Translations under genes and position numbers: made by a program
Assembly (NCBI GenBank): GCA_004794655.1
Contig: SMMW01000001.1
Span: 14,475,501 to 14,539,500 of the forward strand
Direction: 5' to 3'
DNA length: 64,000 nt
Origin: Marisa cornuarietis
Taxonomy: Eukaryota; Mollusca; Gastropoda; Architaenioglossa; Ampullariidae
Notes under the pieces: model-generated
What the model was told of the DNA's origin: nothing
The model's database searches: none
The model's input: only the letters and a program-made list of their open reading frames with translations
In this document: one piece after another, positions 52,101-61,736 of the stretch
How the letters are laid out: the number at the start of each line of letters is the position of its first letter
How positions within the stretch are numbered: position 1 is the stretch's first letter

Positions 52101-55100
52101 CCGGCCACATAAATGTAACCGCAGACATGGGTGAGTAGAAAGACTGGCAAACAAAGCAACCAAAGCACACCTCTCCTAGCATCTTTACGACAATTCGATT
52201 TAACCTTTTCTTTTGATCCCGTTTCTGTACACGGCGCCAGAATGTATAATGTTTTACTGTATGACTACGAACAATATTTGTCACACACTGGACACACTCT
52301 AGAACACAGGTTTGGGGGGGTGCGTGCACCCCGGACGTCACCCAAACCCCCCCCACACACACACACACAACTGCCATTAGTCTGTTCTTCATTTAATGAA
52401 AGTCGACCAACCCCACTCTTTATAGGACAGCGTTAAGCGTGTTGTGCAGCGAAGACATTCGGGATAAAATCGTTTGTTGGACACAGGAGACCTTATATTC
52501 GCTCGAGGACTGTAAACAGAATTTTCTGTCTTCCACGCCACTTGTTCAGGCGGCAACCAGATCACCAGATCCTGCATTGCAAATGAAGTCGGAGAGTAAC
52601 TTCCTTTCTATTGCATTTCCCTTGGCATGCCACGCGTGCTGTATGTTTTCCTTCAGTCAGATGGTCTCGCCTACACTACAGAGATAGAGAGGGGGAGACA
52701 TGATCATGTCCTTCCAGAAAGGAGAAAGAAGCATAGTGACGAATGTTATGTTGATGTATAGAGAGCGCGTTTGTGTGTGTGTGTGAAAGAGAGAGAGAGA
52801 GAATGTCCTGAGAAGATTTTGCAAATGCTTTGCTATCCTAGGGGACATGAACAAGAAAAATGACAAACATAACCAGCCTCGTTTCGCGTTACCTCGTCTG
52901 TCCTGCTCAACGCCATCCCGCAATCCGCCTTCGTCACGTGATTATTCGTCGGCGCTGGACAGTAATGAAATGTCTGACGCACTCCATGTCCTGCCGAAAC
53001 AGATATGCAAACGATTTTTTTTTTCAAGCAGTCATTTCCCCCGTCCACCCCTCTCTTTGATTTGCAACAAACTTCGGAGGCAGGCCAGCCTTTGCTCCAG
53101 TCAACTTAGTGTCAAATTACAAGACACCACAGTCATTGTGGACCCGATTTGACAGACGGCTGTTAGCAAGTCTCCACGCCACACCAGCGAGCCTGCAGGC
53201 AGGGAGGTTCAGGTTTTACCGGTTCATGTTCTGTTTTATTGCTAAACAAAGCACGCAGGTTTAGCGAACAAGTGCACAGATAGACTAGCGCGCGCTCGCA
53301 CGCACGCACGCATGCATTCTTTCTCTTTCTTTCACATCCCTTACCACCACACAGACGCACTCACGGAGCCAAAAACAACCTGATGCACGTGCATCGTAGT
53401 TTGCATGTTTCTCTGTCTAAAAAGTTTATTATTTTTGAATGAACCATAGAACAGCAGATAGTTCTTGAGTGGAAATATTTTCAAAATAACTGCATGTCCG
53501 GCTGCTGGTCAACTGCAGACGCTCATCCTCTTCTGAAGTTGATGAAGATGGAGTCATAAGGATGAGGCGCTGCAGTGTTTCCGTCGCTTTCTCCTACGCA
53601 CCCTTTACCATTCGTAATCACGGAAATCTTTATTTACGACCCATAAAAAAACATGCCCACGAAGGCTAGGATTCGTCAATACAGTTATGTCCAATAATTA
53701 AATAAGATTGCCAAGAGCGTCCCTCTGAAAGAGTTAAAAGAGCAAATATGGAAATCGTCTTAAAAGAGCGAAATTTTCACTCTCGAATTGAAGGGCAGAC
53801 GGAATTTACTAAGTGGCAGACGTGGGCGAAAGTCGTTGGATGTAATCTGGGAATCAGCGGGGAAGTGCGGGGTGGCTGCAGCGTTGCTTAGAAACAGACG
53901 CCAAGGGAGTTCTGAGAAAACAGAACAGAAGAGGAGGACAAGGAAGTGGAGGTCAGCTGACGGGTCCCTGCTAGACAGTTGCTGGGTTTAGCCGCTTGAA
54001 GTGGACATTGTTTAGCAGACTGACTCCACTGCAGTGCGTTTCCTGGATGAGAAGTGGCAGACTAATGTCATTTGAGCTCTGGTCTGTTTAGTCGCGCTGT
54101 AGGATGTGTCGGAACTCTTTTGTCATCAAAGACGATCTTGCCGACAGTGACTCGCGAAATCCCTTGAGACCAAAGCCGCACGTGAAGAGATTACACACGC
54201 ACCTGTGAGATTTGTAGATATCATAAAGTCATAGAAAACTAGTTTGTCTTTATCAGGACATGGCAAGAGAGAGAGAGAGAGAGAGACCGTGACAGTTCGG
54301 GCGTTCAAACAGTTTTTACGCACATTGGCGCAGAAAATTATTATTTAGCCTGCAACGCATTTTTGATGCGGAGTTGCTCTTCGGTGTGTTTTATTTCCAA
54401 ACTGCATTTTATTCAAGATTCTATTCACATTAATTGTCTTGATACTCGTAGAACACACTAATGACACTTCAGTCAGTCACAAAACGAAGCTTCTGTTCTT
54501 GTTAGTTTAAAGTCTAAAATACTCTTTAAGGGCACGAAATTTAAAAAGGGAGGTATTTATTTTTAAATCCCAATGATGTGAAATGTTTATGTGACCTCTT
54601 TCCTCTAAAAAGCAGGACAACACATCAGTGTCCGTGTTCTCGAGATAAAGTACCGTTGGGTAGCTTATTCCATGTCGTGTGGTGACTTACGTGAGTCTTA
54701 GTCCTTTCGTTACTCTCCCTCATAGAAGACAAAAAACGAACACACCATCTGCAAGCGGCAGTTCAAATGCAAGCAGGAAACTGGGGAGGATCGTGTACAC
54801 CCGCCCCAACATCAGCGCAACCGGAGCCTTCACGTAAAAAAAGGGTGAGCTGTGCTCCTTGTCCCACCAAGGGTCTCCATTGCCAGCTCCCTGTACGTGT
54901 AAGGGCAGTCGGCCATCCGTTTTGGGTATTTTGGGAACTACTTTTCTTCGGGTTTTTGTTCCCTTTTTATGCATGGTTGTGATGGTGGCAGGTGTTGAAT
55001 GTGGTTTGTTGTTGGTTTGTTCTTTGGGAGTTGTTTCCACAGGTGGCGTACTAAATCAATTGCAATCGCGTTTATCCGATCAGCGGCGGACCCCCTGGGC

Positions 55101-58100
55101 CGGGTGTAGACGAGTACGGGGGTGGGGGTGGGGGTAAAGTCGTGGGTGAGGGGTGCGCTGTGCATTCCTCTCCACCCCCCCCACCCCTGGCCTCGTCGCC
55201 CTCCCTCCAACTGAGACGCTAGTGCAGACGACAGGTCCGGCCTTTTGTCTCGTCACCCCTCATTGCTTGAAACAAGCCACAAGCGAGACAAGAAATATCA
55301 CGTCAGTCAGGAGTAAACAGGGTCATGACCTTTACACTAACGTGACCTTTACTCAAATGTGCACCAGTCTAAAATGGTAATGTCACAGATCAAGGTCCCC
55401 CCCCACCCCACGCAAACGTGGGGAAAGCGAGCAGTGGAATCTTCCAGTCTTCGGATTAGTTGGAAACCCTACGTAGTGCTTTTCAGTTGTTCTGACACTT
55501 AAAAAAAAAAAAAAAGATTTGGGGTTAACGGGAGGCTCTTGGCGATCTTAGTTAATTCGTGGACATAATTGTATTGAAGAATCCTAGCCTTCATGTATAT
55601 GTTTTTTATGGGTCGTAAAGAAAGATCCCCGTGATTACGACTGGTAAAGGGTGTGTAAGAGAGAGCGACGGAAACACAGCGGCGCCTCCTTCTTATGACT
55701 CAACGCCGCTGCCCCCAGCAGCAAAGCGAGTGTTTTATGGCTCATTTATGGTAAACTACCTCCAAAATGGGTCGTTAATGGAAAATTATCTTCACAAACA
55801 CCCCTAGACCGCGATAACGAAAGAGCCGATAGGCGGTTAGTAAATCTCTTATGGGGAGGACATTCGATTCCCGCCGGAGACAGCAGGCTTGAAATGGCAG
55901 GCGAATATGCATGGCAGTTAAACGGCGCTACGCGTCTTGACGCGACGCAAGGGCGATCCTCTGACGCTGCAGAACGTGCTGTGGTTGCCACGTGCGGCTG
56001 GTGGTGCTGCTGGTGCAGCAGCACGGCGACTACCACCAGTCTGTCATTGCCGGAAAGAGCTGGCCGTTGTGAGGGACGCGGGACGAAAAGCTGACACGAA
56101 TCACGGGTAGATAGGGGAGGCAACAGGGTTACGGGGTGGAATTGAAAAGTTAGGGTAGCATGAGGCGCACAACGCGGTTACCCCCCCCCTCCCAGACTCC
56201 AGCCACAGCTGCAGTACATCCGCTCCAAATGGCTGATGAAGCGGAAGGGGTTTCTGTCTTATCTCCCCTTATTCCGCCATGCCTTCTAAGTGTTTTATTG
56301 TGGCTTCTGCGTGTGTTAAGAGGTTCATTCCTTCCTCAATTATCATCATCATCGTCGTCGTCGTCGACTCGTCGTCAGCGACAGTAGAGTTTTCATTGCA
56401 TAACAGCTATTAAGCTGATCTCAACACTGCACACCAGACGATACAGTAGAATTGCTTTGTTGTGCATATAGAAAACGAGTTTGTCTTTGTAATGACATGC
56501 CAAGGAAATAAAAAACACTGACATGGCGGTGGCTTGGGTTATTTGAGGGTGCACTGTCATCCCCCCCCCCCAAGTGTCTGATTTAGAAACATTAGACTTG
56601 TATGTATCACCGGTATCTGAAAATGCGTGAGCCCTATAATCCTCGCTGCTCACCTGTCAGAGCAGCGGTTATTGACCTTTAGGGGATGTTAACACGTTAA
56701 ACTGAAGCATGAACAAACCGAGAGAAGGAAGACACAGTGAGATTTAGTGGAGAAACAATAATGTTAAACACGTAACACACGGAAGTATGAATTGCGAAAA
56801 CATCTTGAAATGGTTGAGAGACAAGAGACCGAGAATTAAAAAAAAAAGAGAGGGAGAAGGAAAAAGCAATGGGCACTACGCTACTGTCTAAAAAGGTGGG
56901 AGCAGGAGGAGGAAAACAAAGAATGTGATAGTCAGGCCCTGACTTTAAGAAGTTTTATGGCGCCGGGGGTGGCGCGCGATGCGGGACTCCATGGGACAAC
57001 AGGCGAATGAGGCTGGCGCGCTAACGACCTTGGCATGTACCCGGTTAAGTGTGTGCGAAAGTTCCCCGCTGTCGGCGCCCACGTCTTCGTTTCGCCACCT
57101 CCATTGTTTACAAGGTAGTTTACTGGTACCCGAACGTCTGCAATAAACGTCTAGGGTGCTGATATATACCTTGCACAAGGTTCATGGACCCTCGCTAAAC
57201 TGCTCTTCAAACTTGTCCTTTTATTTATTTATTTGCATCATAGAAATTTAGAACTTGAGGCATGTGTACAGCGCGTGTTAAAGTAAAGCGAAGATTTAGT
57301 GTGGCATTTAGTAGACAGCAGTAGTAAGCATAAAATACAGTTGTGTGCCTTACCTAAGAGGTCGGATTATGTAAAAAAAAATCGTTCTTTTGTCCTGGAA
57401 CTGCAGTTGTTGAGCTTAAATAATCGGATCCAGCCAGGATTGGGGGAGATTTCTTTCGTCCCCTAATGTATTGACTTTGTTATTACTATTCAGGAGATGG
57501 TCGTGCGCCTTAAATCCCAAGTGCTGTCAAGGCACGGCCGTGAGGTCATTTGCTGGCAGTGAAGATAAGGCTAAGTGGTCTGGGAAAGTCACGTGAGACG
57601 AACAGCCCTTGCTCCCAGCTGGCGAGATCACTCTCCACCTTTCTGTTGCTGTCCTTGTGTCTCCTCCAGGTCCTCTTCCATGGCCAGGCCGTGGTCATCA
57701 GCCACACTTGAGGCGAGGCGTGTGTTGATCATCCATCTGCAAACCTCAGTTTTCTTCTGTTTACCCTGTAGTACAGTTGCTCAGCTCGAGCTCAGGACGA
57801 TTTTGGCAAAAGAAATTATTACTTCCTTCAACCATTCCGAGGAATTAAAAAAAAAAATTTCTTTACCATTCTTTACAAGACGACGTGAATGGTTCTACCA
57901 GTTTGGATGACTTTGAACTGAAGGAGAAGTTCCTACCCCTTATTAAAAAAAACGAATTTAACTAACTTCCGTTTTATCAGAAAATTTTTTGAGATGATCT
58001 CAGACCCTGCCTTCACGTGTTTCGTCTTAGAAGTCGTTCTTCATACCTTAACAAAAAGGTGGCGGGGGTTGTTTGTGTCACATGTTACCTGGTAGAAGCA

Positions 58101-60057
58101 CACCTGTAGGTGGATTATTAAACGATTATGACCCTCGCTGTGTCAGCATGTTGGCTCAGCGGGAGTCGCTGTTCGGGGTCGTTTTACGGCGCGCAAGTTC
58201 GGGCCTTAAAATCCCTTTGACTGAAAAGTGTATGGAGAATACTTCGTGTCACGACTATGTTTTGTTCGTTCCTCATTTAATGAAGTGATTTGGAAACGAA
58301 AAAAAAAGAAAGAAAGAAAGAAAGGACTTGAGGTTTGGCAGACTCAACAGTCCGAAAAACGATGGGTGCTGCTGACTGCTTGACATCGCATTCAGATTTA
58401 TCTTAGAAACAGAATCGTTATAAATGTTGTCAGTGTCACGATCTCAGTTTTCTCTCGAGACGACCTTTACAAACACACTGCGCACTCGCTAGAACGCTAG
58501 AGTTCATTTCCGCCATATGAGTTTAACGCGCATGTCTGATCCACAGACATAAGGTTTTCTGCAGAGGTTGTCGTTCCTAAACGCAGCCATGTGCTATAAC
58601 AAGGATTTTTTCAATTATCTGCATTTGCCTTCATCAATCATCGCTGTCTTAACTAATAATCACTAATCGTCGTTACGTTAGGATTCATTTTATTATTTTT
58701 ACTTTTGCTAACTGAATTACTGGATTGAAATCACATTTGGTTAAGTTGGCAAAAGGTAGCGGTAATCCCCTGACCTTTCATCGTTGGGAGATGGAGATGT
58801 TGATGTTGAAAACCGCACTTTTCGTGGCGCCAGCTTCTGTAAGATGTTATCTAAATTCTCTCCTTTGCTGCCTTACGTTTCCTAACCAGTCAACAACTAT
58901 GCAACTGGGAAAAAAGTTCCCTGCGCCACACGGGTATCGAACCCTACAGCACTCATTTTCTTAACACGATCACACACTTCTTGCTCATCTGCGCATGCAT
59001 GTCTGTCGCGCTGTGCACAGTGTGTTCGCTGAGGTCGACAGAAACTAGAGACTGGAAGCGTTTTTATATAGTTTGTCAAATCTGGTCCATATTTGTTCCT
59101 GCGTTGAGGCCACATGATTACTAGAGCTACAGGCAACGAAACCTGTAGAAATAATGGCGATTCAGCATCAGGACAGAAGTTAAACGCCTTGCAAGACACG
59201 TCCTGGCAGCAACAGCATGATTTGGCATTAATCTTCATAGATCACCATCTACAGCCAATACCTTAATCTCTGTATATCTACAGCCAATGCCTTAATCTCT
59301 GTATATCTACAGCCAATGCCTTAATCTCTGTATATCTACAGCCAATACCTTAATCTCTGTATATCTACAGCCAATACCTTAATCTCTGTATATCTACAGC
59401 CAATGCCTTAATCTCTGTATATCTACAGCCAAAGCCTTAATCTCTGTATATCTACAGTCAATGCCTTAATCTCTGTATATCTACAGTCAATACCTTAATC
59501 TTCACACGAAAGGTGTTGTAATCATGACAGTTTGGCAGAACTTCCGGCACAGGTTGACTAGAACACCTTTCTTTGCTGAGGTAGGATCAGGTGGAGTAGG
59601 CCTGATATGATTGTTATATTCGTTTAGGGGAAAGCAAAATCACTCAGGGTGACTGCACTTTACTAACATTGTTCGTCTAAGAGCCACTGGTGTTCTCTGC
59701 AGGTAAAAAGAAATCGGTACAAACATTTTCTACTGAAGGTTTTCGGGTGGTCTAGGCCATCACTTGAAACTGTCGCACAGACCTAATTGGCCATTAGCAC
59801 CCTAGACCCGTGTCGTTCGACAGACCAATCAATAGCTGCCTTCCGATGTCTGATTTTCGATTCGGCTGTAGATCCGAGCTGAGGGTCGGTAGGCGCTACC
59901 TGGTGCGTAGCAGTCATTAACGGTTGAGCGGTTGATGACGCAGTGGCTAAAGCGCCTGCCACTACGACAGTGACAATCAGAAGAAGTGAGTTCGTATCTC
60001 GGCTCCGACATAGTTCTGTTTGTTTACAAGACTGAACATTTTCGTGTACTGTGGTTT

Positions 60058-60099
<42 letters not shown>

Positions 60100-61676
60100 G
60101 GGTGAGTAATCATGATTTGAATGATGAAGGAATTTGTAAGACGCATTTGATGCCTGCTGATAAATGTGCCACGAGCAACTGTCTTCCAAAGATTGTAGAC
60201 ATCTCTAGCATCTAGCACTGTGCTGTGTACCTAGCACCTGCCTTTCAATGCTTGTAGAGACCCTGGACAGAAGCAGGACTGCGTCCACTTCATATGAAGT
60301 TGCTGACATTGACTAGCCAGGGCCACCAGCAATTTTAATGGCTGTCAGCAGCAGGGGCTTACTGCCCGACTTACGGCACGAGTCAGGGATCGTTTGCAGC
60401 CAGCCGAAGCCATCTGAAATGCCACCTGCACATTAATCACCCGCGTGGGGCTGTCCACCCATCAAGGTGTCACACGATCGTGCAGGTCGCCTTTGTTATT
60501 TTTTTTCCCCCCTCAGCGCTAGCAGGTACCCGCAGAGGTATGTTTCCCTTCCCCTTACACACCCTGCCACTTTCTGAGCTCGTGGTGAGGGTAGCGTGCT
60601 ACCCGAAGCTTAGTCTACAAGGTACGAGTGAGGAGCGCGGAGTGCGAGAGACCGCGCGCTTGGCGACCTATCTGCGCGCACAGCGTAAATGCATTTAATC
60701 TCCTCCCCTCGTGTCCCCCCCCCCATTCTGAGCTGATATAAGACTGAGGTGCGTCTCCTGTCAATAGGGACATATTTGAATCATTTCCTTCTTCTTGAAA
60801 CGGCTTATTAACCTTTCGACGACTGTCATGCACCGCTTCCCCAGCAACATCTAACATCTTGAAGGGTATTCTAGAGGCTTTATTTATTTGTCTATTTACT
60901 ATTTAGTGGTGATTAGTTGCTTGTATTAAGCAACCCTTTGCTGGAGAACCTTTTTTGGGGGGAGAGGGGGCAGATTTTTTGTGTGTTTGTTCTGGTCACT
61001 CGTTTCCTGAGGTCTATTCAAGGCCTGCTGCTTGTACGTCGGTGGCGGTTGCTGAGGAACCTGGTGTACACTGATGGAATGGCGGCGTTGAGTGTCAGAT
61101 GTACCCCAAAATGCCCCTCTGGGTGTCTCTCTTTCTGTGTCCCCCCCCCTTGCCCACTCTCGCGAAAATCTTATTGTGGGTGCTTACCTTCTGCACCTAT
61201 CCACACTCGCACCCCTCACACGGCGAGTGTACCCTGCTGTCGGCTGTCTCCCGCTTCGGCTTGCCTCCTGCAGCCCTCCCTTATCATCGGAGGTGTTATC
61301 ACCGATGGGTTTATGAGTACGCCGTAGCGCTGACATGCGCACAGCGGAAATCCTCCGCAGGAAGCTTCTTTGAATTAGCTTCATCTAATCTGCAACAGTC
61401 GCGACGGCGTGTTAGCGAGGGATTATGATGATGATGATGTATTTGCGCCAACGTCGACTTCTTCTGCGATGTGCGTGAATGTCTGTCTGAAAGAGAGTGT
61501 TTGTGTGTGGGGGGGGGGAAGGGTGTGCGTGTGATTGATTGATTGATTCAAGAGCATAGCTTCAGTAAGGGTGCGAGCGTGGCGTCTTAAAACTCTGTCC
61601 ATAGAGTCCAGTAATAATTAATAAACACCATCAAGACCAGTTATTCTCATCTTCTATACACACATTTACCAAGAAA

Positions 61677-61736
<60 letters not shown>

